From: Mesodorylaimus sp. YZB2_4
Taxonomy: Eukaryota > Nematoda > Enoplea > Dorylaimida > Dorylaimidae
Length of the DNA stretch: 64,000 nt
NCBI GenBank assembly: GCA_030248295.1
Contig: JASANH010001125.1
Span: 124,001-188,000 of the forward strand
Direction of reading: 5' to 3'
Made by a program: the position numbers and the translations under genes. Shown here one piece after another: positions 12,501 to 25,067 of the stretch; within the stretch, counting starts at the first letter, position 1; the number at the start of each line of letters is the position of its first letter. Below the pieces are notes generated by a model. It was not told the origin of the DNA. It did no database searches and was given only the letters and a program-made list of their open reading frames with translations.

Positions 12501-15500
12501 AGAAACTGAGTAGGATTTTAGCGAAGAAATGTTTTTTAAACTTAATTCCAAAAAAGATTCTCCTCCTCATTAGAATTTTACCTTCCAAAAGTTTTAAGGA
12601 TTTACATTTTCAGCAGGAAAGAGACAGAAAAAGCGATCGCTAGCTGGGTTGCGGCCAAGAGAGCTAAATAAATCTACCTCGTTTCCTTAAAAAAACAACT
12701 CCTACAAAGTGCAACACCTAATTTTCAGGGAAAAAAATCGTTTCATGGAAATCGTTTTAAAAATTGGTTTGATCTTATCATGATCAGCACGCAGTACAAG
12801 GTCCATAACACATGGACAAACAATGCGGAACGACAAGAAGCCGTGCTTAAAAATTGGGATCTACTCCAGTAGGCACTGTAAGCATTTGGTTATGCCCTAT
12901 TCTTAGTGAATCACATGTTTTCTGCTAGTCCGTTTTCATCGTATCTTTCTGCACGGCTTTTATAGTTCTCTTATTTCTTTTAGTTTGCATAATTTACTTT
13001 CAGTTTTAAGCCCTTATTTGCTTCCGATGGCCGTGGCTGTGAAACCCGCTTTCACCTAACTCACGATCAGTACCTTGGCGAAAATTCAATTTAGAAAACC
13101 CCCTACCGTAGGCCACACGTTCTTGTACACTTTGACACCACAGAACCTAATCACCCTTGTTGGTGCTCGCCATTAGCGCTCTTGACATTTTCTCGTGTCT
13201 GTAATTATGGACTATTCGATTCACACGCTTCGAGCTACTTGTTCGCTCAAAAAAGGAAATTTTTAGACTACATACGGCTCTCTTGTTCGTTGAACCCGCT
13301 TATCGCGCAAGAGCGGATATTCAAACACGTCCCCCACACAATCCCCTTTTGCTATACCTTCGCAGAAAAAATATCGACGTTTAGTCCTTTCATTCCCCCT
13401 CGTTCCCTTCACACTTGTTCAAACCCATTCCGTCCAGCGGATACGCGTATAATACTATATTTTTTCTAGAGTAGATAAACTCAAGAATCGCAGGATCAAT
13501 AACAAAAGTCATCAGTTCTGTTCAACTAAACCTCACGTTGCCTGACAAGGGAGAAGCAAAGCCCTGAGAGTGGGAGATAGATTCGAGAAGGGTCGTTTCC
13601 TCCTTTTTCCAGGATCTTTTAGAGTTAGATGGTGCTCCAAAAGCGTAACTGTAGAGTTTTTAGAAAAATAATAGTCCATGTTTGAGCATCCAGTTACTCG
13701 AGTGCAATCATATACTCGTACGAGACTACTTCTTCGAGTTTTAATATCGATTTTTGCCTAATGACAAGGATAGGCTTACATGATTTGAGTATCAAAGTAT
13801 AATAGGCGGGGGCCCCAACGATGAGCAACTAAGAAAACGCAACGGTCATTATTTTGCGGTATAGAGGTGGAAAAAACAATTTCTTTCACGTCTGTTTGTG
13901 GCACAATGGGACGATGGTGAAGCCATAAAACACGGGTTTGACCTCGTCCAAGACGCGTTCAAGTTGCGCCACGAGACTTGTAATAGCTGCTATTCCCCGG
14001 GCCTCCTGGGAATATCAGAAATGGGCAAACTGGCCTGAAATTCCCAGAGAACGAGGAAACGTTGCTGACAATTGGACAAGGCACGAAGCAAAAGACGACT
14101 ACTAAAGGACTGAAACAGTTTTGCTACAAAAATTGGTGAATGGGTAGCTATGATGGCAGAAAGCTGGTAAAAAGCACCAAAGGACATTTTTATTGCAAGG
14201 GATCAAAATGTCAAGTATTGGCAGGAAACCCATTGAGGTTACTACAGCTAGACTGCTGCCAGAAGATTTCTGCAGGACAGAAAACCTGGTGAGTTTTCTG
14301 CAGCTTACGATGACTTGAAAACGATCGTCCTCGCGTTAACTTTAGCACTCGTTGAACTACTTTACACTGCCTGCCTGTAGTGTGCTGCGTATACGTGAGG
14401 TCCAAGCAGCTTACTGTAGTCCTAGCTGAGGCTGCGTTCACACGGAACACGCGATTTACTGAAGGGATGCTATGCAGAGACCAAATCTGCGTGTGGGCGC
14501 ACTTTGACTGATAAGAAATCTCTGACAGAAGACAAACAAAAATTTCTGCTTACCTCTCGCACTGAAACAATGTCGATAATAAAACGCCCCATGGTCAACG
14601 TGTTCGATCACCAGTTGTGGCTGCCGTTTGGCGCAAAGTCGTCCTCCCAAGTAGACGTTGCTCAAGTTCTCCAACACAGATGCCTCGGCCGCTGTAGCAG
14701 CTCGATGCCAGGTTTCTTGACTTTCGTCGATTGACTGCGCTTGATAGGCATTCCCCATGCACGTGGCTGACATTGGCGCACCGTCGTGATCGTACGGATA
14801 CAAGCAACTCGGGCACGTACATGACACTGTTGAACTTCGTGGCGCCTTCGCTGCGGATTGCCCAGAATAGGTGTCTCGACTTAGCGAAACGTGCCGAATA
14901 GGCTCTCCGCCCAGTTCATTTCGAAAATATTGGCAGCTTGATAAAAGTTCGTTACCTTTTCCACCAACATTTTGGTCCGTCGACGATAACAAGGCAGCCG
15001 AGTCGTCCGGACTCAATAAACCAGCTTCGAGACTATGTTGAGCCGCCGATTTACCATTGGACCCATTGGACGATGAGGCGGAAATGAGAAACGGTTTGGA
15101 TGCTTGACTAGCCGCTGTTACTGAACTTAAATTCACATCTTTCAAACGACTCGTTCCATTCAATAATGGTCGAGCATCAGCGCAAATACTAATGCAATCA
15201 TAATGAGCAAAGATTCGTCTGCGAACACGTTCATCGTATTTAAAATCTGACGAATCGCTGCTGAAATCGGCTGATCGTGCTGCCATCGGATCAACACCTG
15301 CGAATGACGAGCTCATTCCGGCCAAATTAGCCGCTCGTACACCGCCAGCAACAATCGTTGACTGCGACATCAGAGTAGACGACGAAGACAGACTGCCGGA
15401 ATTAGAGGCTTCTTCACCGGAACCTGTGCGACTTCCGCTCCCACCGATCAACTTACGAAGGATCGAACTTCGCTTTGATCGGGGTGCAGTGACGTTATGA

Positions 15501-18298
15501 TTTGTGACGGCGCTGGGTGACGAAGACGATTTTTGCTGGGTATCTTTCACAGGGCTATTACTGGCTGAGTTAGAGGTGAAGAGATGATGGTTCTCGTAGG
15601 AAGATAAATCGACAGCTTTGCCTCGACGTAGCGACCCGCGCGGAGAACGCGGTTGTTTCTGTAAAGGACAACACATCATTCGGCTGGCTACATCCCCATA
15701 AAAAACATCGAACGAGCCTAATGGCCGGGGAAAGCATAGGCATGTAAGCACCTAGGCGGTAGCAGAAGAATGTCAGAGACAGCTCGGAGAAGGGAAAAAT
15801 GAATTACACGCTACAGATTACGGCAATCAATGAAGGCGTGGGGTAACAAGGAGCGATTCCGTCAGCACTGGGTCCTCGCGGTTACAAAACCATTATTTCA
15901 GCCAGACAAATGAATTTATGGCATGGTAACCTACTGTAACAGTTGAGCGAAGAGAGCGGGCAGGCATGTAAAGTTTTGGATAAAATCCGAGTGCTCCACA
16001 AACTTTTTCGTTTTAACCTTTGATGGCTGAAACAATACAGCAATTTCTTGCCTTTGCCAGCTAACATTATTTTTAACACAAGTCAAGACAAATTGGCTGT
16101 TGCTCCTTCCCGTCCTACGACTTCTTGAAGTGATAATGAAAATTACAGCCTTTCCCATAGGCTTCGCGAGCGTTCTTTGGAATGCCCACAGCATTCATTC
16201 TAAAACTCCTGTGTCGCAACTACTGTAGTCGTTAGGGGCTGTTTGGAAATGATTAATGCTTAGCGAGGGAATGCAAAATGAAATATTCTGGTGTATTGTT
16301 TACTGGTGTTTGGACAGTGTGAAATGGCGGTGGAGGAGCTGTGATATCAAGCCTGCAGTACGCCCTTATTTTGTTTCGTGCAGTCAAAGCTTTCCACCTG
16401 AACATCGTTTCATTCAATTCATGTTTTTCTGTTAGCCGTGCATTTTTGTGACCCGATTTTAGTAAATTAGGAAACAGCCCATTGAGACCATGGATACACT
16501 AGAATCTAGTGTATCCATGATTGAGACAATAAAGGTGAAGTGCGCCTAAATGAAATCCCAAGTTGTGGACCCCGCTTATCGTCCCTTTGCAGAGGAGATT
16601 ATCTACATGAGAAAGTCAAGGCTCAAACGGTGTTTAACTCGAGGTGTCAGATTCTAAGTAAAAAGAGAATGTACACTGAGCAAAACGTGATGGCTGCTTA
16701 GGTATCACGTGTTAGGCATGATTACGACATGGTGTTGTCGGACAAAGCTACCTTTTCAACGTCTACAGTTCATTTACCGACAGGCTCAAGGCGATTAGAG
16801 GGTACGCGGAGCATAACGCTTTTTGGCTGCTAGGCACCGAATGAATGATAAACTAATAACACCATCTTTTCTTTTTAGGCACAGTTTAACATACTTTCGT
16901 TTTTTACTAATAGGGTCTCGTGAGCTCCGATGTGACTAGCGACGTAAGATTACTTTTTGTATGCATATTTCATTAACCTAATTTCGTCCCAAGCACCACT
17001 ATAGCACGCCCATCTCCCATGTGAGGCAAGTTTGGGTCGCTCCTACTGGTTGCACGGCACAGCCAACTCACCTGCTGCTGATCGGCGGATCGAGCCGAGC
17101 TGGACCGCTGATACTGATGTCGATCGCTTGGGTGATAGGAAGAGGTGAAAGATGTGACTGCGTTCAAGTCGTCATCGAAGGACGTGACAGAGACGACCAC
17201 ATTTTGGCACCTGACCTGACGAAGAGTGCCGGCTTCGTGCTTGAGCTCATGCGCGGAGACGCAGTTCGACGATGAACTGAGCGGGGCGGCTGTACATGGC
17301 GAACCGGCGGGGACTCCTCCTCGGACAGCGCCAGTGAGCTGCTGGTGTAGACGATCGATGAGAGAGAAGCACTGCTCGGAGGGTGCTCCATTGCCATTGC
17401 TGCCTCCACTGCTGCTGTTAACTCGATTTTGCTGTTGCTGCTGCTGTTGGCTACGCTGAAGCTGCTGCTGCTGGCCTTCGTTTGTCGATGAGCGATTAGA
17501 ATAATTTGAGCGACCTTGAGCACATTCATTGTGCCCGCTCAAGAAAGGACGAGCATTAGTCAATAGACCTCTTTCGTCCTTATCCGTCCGGGGGTTGGCT
17601 GCCGTTGCCGCCCCGCTTGTCGTACCGGAAGTGCTAGAATTGCTATGAGCGGGTGTCTGTGCGGAGCTTTGCCAATCGAGCGCTTGTCGAGATACCGGTT
17701 TCGATGGCCCACCGTCGACCGCTCGCTTCCCTACGGCCAAGTTCACATAGCTGAGAGTGGCCTCTTTAGTCGGTTCAGCCCTCTTCTCGTCTGGGCTGCA
17801 ACTGATACTTGAATCTAACCCGAAATCTTCCTCGTCGGCCATGGGTGGCTTAGCGTTGTGGCCGTGCTCTGCCTCCGTCTCATCGTCGTCGGCGACACTT
17901 GTCAGCTGTTGATGGCTGGAATTCATTCGGCTCGTGCCCAGGGATGCCAATAAAGGCCTGCCAGATCTTAGCGAATGCTGCCTGATCGGTACGGGCTGAT
18001 TATTGGACTGAGGGGGATTGGGGAGAGTAGCTTCGGCCAAGGTCTCTACGTCGCAACTATATGGTCGATGAGGCACGAACCGGCGCGGCGAGCACAATGA
18101 AACGGATGACAGCGGCTGGCTGTTGTGATTATTGTGATTACTTCGTCCATTCGGCTTCTCCTTTTTTAGTCTCATTTTCACTTGACTCATAAAAGATAAA
18201 TGCCTGTCGGCCGTCTGCTCGCTGCTCACCGCTCCACCGACTCGCCTCCGATGTTCGAGTAGAGTGCTCAGGTCGGAAGCCCGTCGTTGCTGTTGCAT
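6588..18298 (-). CDS. SIPA1L: SIPA1L/SPAR-family Rap GTPase-activating protein
   Basis: A RapGAP-PDZ-coiled-coil protein. The family stimulates GTP hydrolysis by Rap1/Rap2 at the cell cortex and junctions. Thirteen exons: 17072-18298, 14554-15658, 10657-11220, 10360-10562, 10030-10294, 9721-9974, 9355-9618, 8942-9079, 8371-8888, 7808-8052, 7636-7747, 6973-7576, 6588-6812. They sum to 5,724 nt and keep frame at every junction, giving 1,907 residues. Residues 1-770 are disordered, with a polyQ stretch near 280. The RapGAP fold spans about 770-1290. The family motif KRHIGNDIV places the catalytic asparagine thumb near residue 1042, and FQEPGALPF follows. The PDZ domain starts near 1296 (GQLGF carboxylate loop; [13 protein letters not shown]). 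A coiled coil ([15 protein letters not shown]) ends the protein. The ATG at 18298 has an in-frame stop about 60 nt upstream. Exon 3 carries an unusual Gly/Ala/Ser-rich insertion inside the RapGAP region. Introns 1 (1.4 kb) and 2 (3.3 kb) are long and hold no other gene I can support. Confidence 0.95.
16236..16480. mobile_element. Small hAT-like MITE candidate in SIPA1L intron 1
   Basis: The left end GGGCTGTTTGGAAAT (from 16236) is mirrored by ATTAGGAAACAGCCC, which ends at 16480. The ends are inverted with a 9-bp exact core (GGGCTGTTT). About 245 bp, non-coding. GGGCTGTTT-type termini are known from hAT-derived MITEs in other genomes. No clean target-site duplication was found around this pair. 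Confidence 0.45.
16481..16527. repeat. 31-bp perfect palindrome flanked by 8-bp direct repeats
   Basis: ATTGAGAC (16481-16488) is followed by CATGGATACACTAGA, a single A, the exact reverse complement of the arm (16505-16519), then ATTGAGAC again (16520-16527). Both arms and both direct repeats are perfect. The layout is that of a minimal terminal-inverted-repeat insertion with an 8-bp target duplication. It abuts the end of the MITE-like element at 16480. Confidence 0.75.
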
Positions 18299-21200
18299 CG
18301 TAGATGAGCTTCCAATTAATTCTTCTCCGGATAGTTGATCAAGTAAAATGGATTAGGGTCCACAAATATGCAAAGTAGATATCTGGTTGACTTCACCAAT
18401 GAAAATGTTCAATATCATCCTCCTCGTTGCTGAAAAAAACCAGTCGTGCCTTTTAGTAAGCTTTGCACGATGTTTGGTAAATTTGATTATGAACCTAATT
18501 AGACCCGTTCTACAGCGCCACCCACCTTGCTCGAAGTCGATGTGTTCGCGGGACTGGTCGGATTTGAGCCATAGCTAACTAGCTATTCACTTTGGGGCAT
18601 CAACCGGACCGGACACATCCCCGTAATTAGACCAGGTGAAAGTGAGTTAGTGACGTGTACGAAGCCTGTTCAATGATTACGCCATATTGACCTTCAGCTT
18701 TGGGTTTCAATTAAGTCAGCCCACGTAATCGTGCCATTATATACGAACGTGTATGGCATATACGGTGGGCGATAACTAGACATGCAAAATAATGTGGATG
18801 TGATGAAAGCCGACGAGGCGTTGTTTCTGTTTTTAAAATTGCTTATCATCCAGGAGCAAATCGAGGCTAATGAAGATTCATCTGCACGAAGAGCCGAGAA
18901 CAGACCCTCGGGATGACCAACAAGCATGAGCTAAATACGGATCAAATGACAAGCACACGCCTCGCCAAGACGAGAAAATCGAACTATTAAAGTTTCTCAA
19001 TGGCTATGAAATGGCCGAATAATACACGCCTGCAATGGCCTGGTCGAGGTAGTGGTGATAAGTCGCTACAGGGGTAGGCGGGATATAGAAATCAGGGTGC
19101 TGCTTTCATACTGTATGACTAACTGGTGCAGGAAGGACTAAAAATTGTGAATTCTTGTTAGGCCAGGCGCAAAAAATATTAGTTCTTCTAGAAGTGGCAA
19201 CAAAGATTAACCAGAGAGGATCACTGATAATTTTCTAATATTCTTTTGTACATAACTTCAAATCACCAGAACAAAAGATATGAAATGTAAACTAACTTCT
19301 TCGCGCCAAAAACCGAAACTCAAATAAATAGCGAAAGGACATTTTGCGTAAATCCTGGCGATAAAGTGAGATTTTCGAGAAAGCAAAACATGACATCACC
19401 CATGGCCATTTCCGGTCTAGAATTTCCGCGGCATGTTGGCATGTTGATAGCGAGAGAAAAGTTTTCTGCGGACTCTCACAGATTAGCGTGCTAATCCAAG
19501 ATGACATAACACAACGTAATTTTGGGTTTAATTAAGCGAAATGCAGGACTCAGGCTGGCCATGGAAGAAAGTGGGTGGTCTCTAAAAGCATGTAAGCAGG
19601 GGCCAGGAAAAGGAATCGAAACTTTTCATTCGAAAATTCAATGATTCGTGGTCTTAGCAGGAAAGAAATAGGAAATGCTTTCTTTAAAAATGGCGTAAAT
19701 TGAATGATTCAGAGCTTAAGCTTGAATGAAAGCAGAAAACGCTATAAAAGGAGGAAAAATCATTCTTCCAGACATTGAACAATTTTTAAATACCGAAGCT
19801 AAGAAATCAGAAAAATCAATAGTTATCCCTAACATTCCGCAAGGTAGCATTGCTGATCTGCTTTATCACACCTGGAGGGATTTTGTTTCTGCAACATCAC
19901 CCAGCTGTTCGACCAGAATTCATTCAAACATGAAATGGTCTTCGCTTCCAATGAAGTGAAATATATGTTGTTTAATTTCATATTGAAGAAAAAATTTGAG
20001 CAGAGCGTGAAAATCATATTTCACTCCTATCTTGATTCAGACTGGTAACTTATCTAAGTTCTCAAATTCGTACTGTAGGTTTCTATCCAATTACTGTACA
20101 GTATACTCATAAAATTACTGGTTACCAAAACGACTGTTATCTGAACTTCCTGCAGTTATCTGAACTAAATTTCGCCTAGTGTACAAGATCATTTTGCCGA
20201 ACCGCCCGTGGCTACAATCCACTCACCCTCTTCAGCAACACTTACACGTGGCAAGTATGAAATGGCGCCAAGCATGGTCCCAATTATAGCCACTCGGCCG
20301 AGTCCAACGGGTCAGCTCCTCTCATGCAGACGAGTGTGACTACAAGGTCTCGGCGGCTCGATTTATGTCTCGCCCAACTTCCCTCTTAGCTTGCGTCATA
20401 AATCATATTCTACTCGCACATCCTCCATTCGTATGTAACTCGAACTTTGTAAAATCTAATCAATTAACCCTCGCCCAAGAAAAAAAACTTTCCTTTTTGT
20501 CAAACACCGCCTTAGCAAATCCCTCGAGCAAGCGCCATGATAAATCTTTGCTACGAGTAAGGCGGCCAGGCCACGATCAAACTTCCGCCTATGAAAAAAG
20601 CCGTAAATTCTAATCAAACCGAAATATACGCTCTTAGCTAAAAATCGATTTGGCAAAGTCGCATTTTAAATAATTCAAAATTTTTATCTCCACGTAAGAT
20701 GAAATGATGAAAACTATGTGCAAAGGACGGATATTGAAGGAAGTTTGAAGGAAGGACATATTATCGATAATAATACCGTACGGTAATAAACACACCTGCA
20801 TCTCAACAGGGTACCTCCCTCCTACACTCACAGTTGTCCCAATCTATGAAGATGTAGAAAAAAGTTGACTCGTGACAAAAGAAAGTAAAAATCGAGTCAT
20901 CCAGTCACCAAGTTCATAGAGCCAGTTTTCGCATCTTGAAAATACTGATGTGACTACCTCGTCAGTGTGTTTGTTCAAGTTTAGACGAAAGGTCGACGAC
21001 CTTGGCAAAAGTTGTCGGGCGCCAAACTACCACTTTCCTATATAAATACATACTTACTATAAAAACGTCAACACATTGCAACGTTGACAGCCTCTTTACA
21101 CTCAACGAGCACGACCCGCGCAGACGATAAAGTCGCCTTGACTGGCTTAATTGGCCTGGGGTCATACTTTGCTGGTACTTAGGAGTCGAAAACTTGACAT

Positions 21201-22074
21201 AAAAGGACGCGCGCGCCAATGATTGAATAGAAAATGTCAAACCCTTTCTCTATAGTCATCCAATCGTGCAAACGAGGTCGAATTTTGTAAACACACTAAT
21301 CGAAGAAGGTGGTCCCCAAAGTTGGCCATTTCTTTAATGGATTAGACGCATGGTGGGGTGTCGAAATGTCAAGAAGTGGTGGGAAGTTTTGATGAATTGA
21401 TTCAAAACTATCGTCTTGGCCATCGAACGAGAGCCGGTCATCGATACCCGCTCGTTGACACAAAGTTGGGTGACAAGTGACTCGTGGAAACTGGTTAGAG
21501 AAAGAGAATTTCGGATATAATAAAAGTTCGAAGAACGTTTCTATGAGAAAAAAACTAAGTGAAAACATTATTTTCTGTTTACCTACTCATGTTTCACAGA
21601 TAAACCTTTTCGTGTACTTACGCTCTGCATATTAATATAGTTAGAATATTATGACTTGTTGTAAGCCTTTTTGAAAACATCGACCGATGCAGACAAGCGA
21701 TAATTTTCACCTTCTTTCCGTGCCGTACACTGACCCATTGGCGGCAATCTTACAACAACTAAATGGCTGTGAAATTCGGCACCTAAGATACAGTATGCTA
21801 TTGTGTCGCAGTGGGTGTTTATCTTATGCGAATGCTGCTATTGCGCACTCGACTGCGCAGCAAGTTTCTCAAGGCACTGATCACTATTTTAGTTTGACTA
21901 ACTGCAATCGGTGCAGGAGCAAAGTGCAGAAAAACGGACCTCACCTCATGGCGGGACTAAACGCGGAAAATGACGATTTGCGCAGCAGTTTTGTGCTAGC
22001 ACTCCCTCGTTCGATTCTCACTGTGCCAATGGCATTTGTGCGCAGGTAAACAAGCGTCGCAGGCTGGCACTATG

Positions 22075-23155
22075 TAGACCCCGGATCGAGTCAGGTACTG
22101 TATTTTCGGGTCGGGTCGGGTCACATTCAAGGACCGAGTCAAACGGGCCAAAAATACTCCGATTTTGCGAGTAAGCACAATTAGAAGCGACAGAAACCAT
22201 GTCATATCTGCTCTAAACTCCTGGACATGCAGAGCTTGCTTGGCATGGATAAAGCCTTGCATTCCCACGTTTTTATTCTGTAACTTCCAAGAATGTCAGA
22301 CTAATTGTAGATAAGATGTGAGTATGACCAGAAGTTATGAGTCATTACTGCGAATGGGCTCATCCAAGTAAATTCTCATTGACATTCTAAGCAACTACTG
22401 TACGATGCATGGTGGGACCAGCTATAATCCGAGTAGGACTTAATAATTTCAAGCAAGTCTTATTAGGAATACGGTCACATCTGATTCCTCAATATGAAAA
22501 TGTGAGATCTTGGTTTTAGCTGGCTGCAAAACCCTGACACGTTTTCTGTGCGCCAATAACTCCATTGACCACCATTCGTGCTACATAGCAAATCAATTTA
22601 CTGTGATCAAAAGACACAGGCGTCCTTACATTCCTTTATCTTGATCCTGACAGGAGCTAGTCTCCAGCACAAAGGACTTTGTAAGCACCCTTTTGTGAAG
22701 ACTACTGTAGGTGAATACTCTACTCTGGGTTAATCAGTGGAGCTTGTCTCTGACTACAAAAGTTATGCAAGTTGTCTTCATAATTTGGATGGTCAAGTCT
22801 TGCTAAAGGCTAGCGTAAAAACCCTAGTCGCGTTCGGACACACACTTGGGTTTTGTTTATTATTTGGCCACCATTGTGGGAAATACAAAGGAATGCTGTT
22901 TTATAGGGATTACTAGGGAATAACAAAAGATGGAAATTTGGGTGCGCAAAATAAGGTGACCCCATCGAAATATTTTTACACAGTCATCTTTACAGCAAAG
23001 TCACTACATGTTGCGAGTAATTGTGCGAAGTTTCTATTTCAAGGAACTTCAGCTGCGGCTAAAAAAATGGGTCAGCCCGACCCAAAATTTCGGATCAGGG
23101 ACTTTCGGTTCGGGCCGACCGGGGTGAGCCCGACCTGATCCGGTATCTAGCTGGA
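22075..23155. repeat. GGGTCGGGTC-rich element with inverted ends
   Basis: The left end has TAGACCCCGGATCGAGTCAG (22075) followed by TCGGGTCGGGTCGGGTC. The right end (23069-23150) has CAGCCCGACCC, GGTTCGGGCCGACC and CCCGACCTGATCCGG, which are the same motifs inverted. The left 25 bp recur at 27701-27725 with one difference, and a related CCCGACC block lies at 26543-26590. No transposase frame is visible between the ends, so this is a putative non-autonomous element. Confidence 0.5.
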
Positions 23156-23309
23156 ACCGATCTCTGTTCACCAGTTATTGCATGGTCGTACATGGCTTGT
23201 ACGAGTATGTTTCCAAAGTATACTGTAGATGGCAAGGCTCCTGACGCCACCTCCGCATCGCGCTGCCGCATCATTTTAGAGGTTCGTCTGGCCGACTCTG
23301 TGTTAGAGG

Positions 23310-23510
23310 AGCCTTACTGGAGCACCCCCGTCAGGGTGATGTCTCAGCCATGGACTAACGATAAGTCGGGAGACTTGCGTGATGTGGTGTGGTGTCAATC
23401 ACTCCCTCCAGCATTACTGGTGCGTCGTCAGGCCCAACCTGTCACCCCTCGTGAACCTGCTTTCGTGTCTCCGCCTCGCCTTCTGGAGGTCCTCGATTAG
23501 GCACCAGTGA
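23310..23510 (+). repeat. Dispersed repeat R3 (GGTGATGT-TCAGCCATGGA family)
   Basis: Shares CAGGGTGATGTCTCAGCCATGGA, GTGTCTCCGCCTCGCC and GTAGAAGCTCGTCTG blocks, in the same order, with the tandem units at 40055-40690. A shorter match lies at 43560-43690. The 102-codon frame across it is repeat sequence, not a gene. Confidence 0.65.
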
Positions 23511-24698
23511 CGTAGAAGCTCGTCTGTCAAATCTATCCCCTACTCGGAGATGGTATTTTTCTTCGCTGCTTGCAGCCAGTTTTGTTCGCTACCCTTTTTT
23601 CCGCCGAGCTCATGGTTTTAGAAAGCGGCCTCTGCCGCCAGCGATTGAGCCCTGGGCGATCCCAACCACTCGCTGCCTAGCATACTTTAGGCGCTACACG
23701 TTTTTTGAGAAGTGGTTTCCCGGATTACGTGACAAAATGTCGGCAACTCAAAGTGCTGGCCATACAAGATAGTCGGCAACCAATCATGCAGCTGTGCGAA
23801 CAAAAAAGCACTTTGGTCAAAAATTAAAAAAGGACATGTCATGCAATGCTGTACAACTAAGGGCGGGATAGGGAATGTCGTCAGTATCGCGATTGCGCCC
23901 AACAAATTCAAACCATAGTGAGTGATTACGCGAACAGAGATGTCTTGGACTTGCGAGGCTTGGCTACAATTACAATTTTTGAATTCGATTTACCAATGTT
24001 TTCTGTCGCCTGTCGCCGACTGTCCTACTCGTACAACTATGGCATGCTTCTTTTTCTCGTTATATGTTGCAATGCGACAAGTGTCAAATCATGCTTTTCG
24101 CAAAGTACGTATTTTTACAGTGTGACAACAAACAATGGCTGTCTGCATTGAAACTTTATAATTTAATGAGAAAGAAATACTTTTTCTGTCCTGTAACTAG
24201 GTAGTTAGGGCCAGCGACAGTTTGACCCACACACCATGTCGTATGTACGACATTTTGAATGGACGACTTTTTGACGTACTCGACATTTCGACGCGACACG
24301 ATTTTCTATGAGCCGATAGCTACTGATATTTTATCAGCAGCCGTCATACTCGCAACGCTGTTAATGAAATTGAGGGTAAATTTTTTGTCAGACGTTCTGA
24401 CGTAAGTCGTACTGCACTAGTAGAAATAGGAAACACGAATCACCCCCCCCCCCCAGTTTCATTCCTGACTTGACCAGCTGTAGTCCAAGCATTGATATTT
24501 CCCGTTTTCTTAATTACGGAAACTCTATACTGGATTAGTTGAGGCTGATCTGAGGAATGTCTGCATCGCTTTCTGGAAGTAACTGGAGGCTGTGTATTCA
24601 ACCCACTTGCACAAGTTTTTATGACAAAGCTAGTTCGCAAAAAGTATGAAAGCAGCACATAGTAGCTGCCTGCTCTGTCGCACAGGGCACTGTACATT

Positions 24699-25067
24699 TT
24701 ATCCGAGCTGTTCCATTGAGTTCTGATTCTTCACGACTTGCTTTTGCCATCGATTTTGAGCTTGCTGATGTCGCATGAGTTCATTGGTGACGATCAGTGG
24801 GTGCAGGTAGCTGATGATCGTGTCCGTTCCGCGATCGCGGCCATTGGCCAACGCGTCGAGGATTGCTTCGGCTCGTTCCCGGCTGACCTGTCATTGGTCG
24901 GATGGAGTGAGCTGAATGTCTTGAATCTTGTGCAGCAGCATGGTCATTCGAGCCGCATCGTCACCAGCATTCCTCTCTTCTCTTTGATACGGCGTCACCT
25001 CGGACGATTCTTGTGGAAACACAAATGATGACCAAATGATGATAAGGAGCAGGAACAGAACGATCAT
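24699..25067 (-). CDS. Candidate small secreted protein with an in-frame TGA
   Basis: From the ATG at 25067 the frame opens with a clear hydrophobic signal-like segment (MIVLFLLLIIIWSSFVFPQ) and runs 58 codons to a TGA at 24891-24893. The same frame then continues for another 63 codons with protein-like, helix-prone composition to a TAA at 24699-24701. Explanations: a point mutation (CGA or TGG to TGA); a 111-nt intron from the phase-0 GAG|GTGACG to the CAG just after the TGA, which would remove the stop and keep frame; or translational recoding. The GTGACG donor is weaker than those of neighbouring genes. A 96-codon frame is also open on the opposite strand. I recognise no family. Confidence 0.4.

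Larger units (their letters stand above)
18299..24698. other. Long intergenic region upstream of the SIPA1L-like gene
   Basis: No open frame here resembles a protein I know. The region contains dispersed repeats (22075-23155 and 23310-23510) and a 12-C tract (24443-24454). The first kilobase upstream of 18298 is the likely promoter region of the SIPA1L-like gene, but no TATA box or other core element stands out. Confidence 0.5.

Noticed and set aside
23192-23500. 102-codon plus-strand frame
   Set aside because: Most of it is the dispersed repeat R3, also found at 40055-40690, so it is not a gene.
24891-24893. Selenocysteine codon
   Set aside because: Only the TGA itself suggests it; I could not identify a SECIS-like structure or a selenoprotein family, so mutation or splicing are simpler.
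24738-25028. 96-codon plus-strand frame
   Set aside because: Antisense to the candidate secreted protein, with no signal peptide or recognisable motif; judged a shadow, though the choice is not certain.
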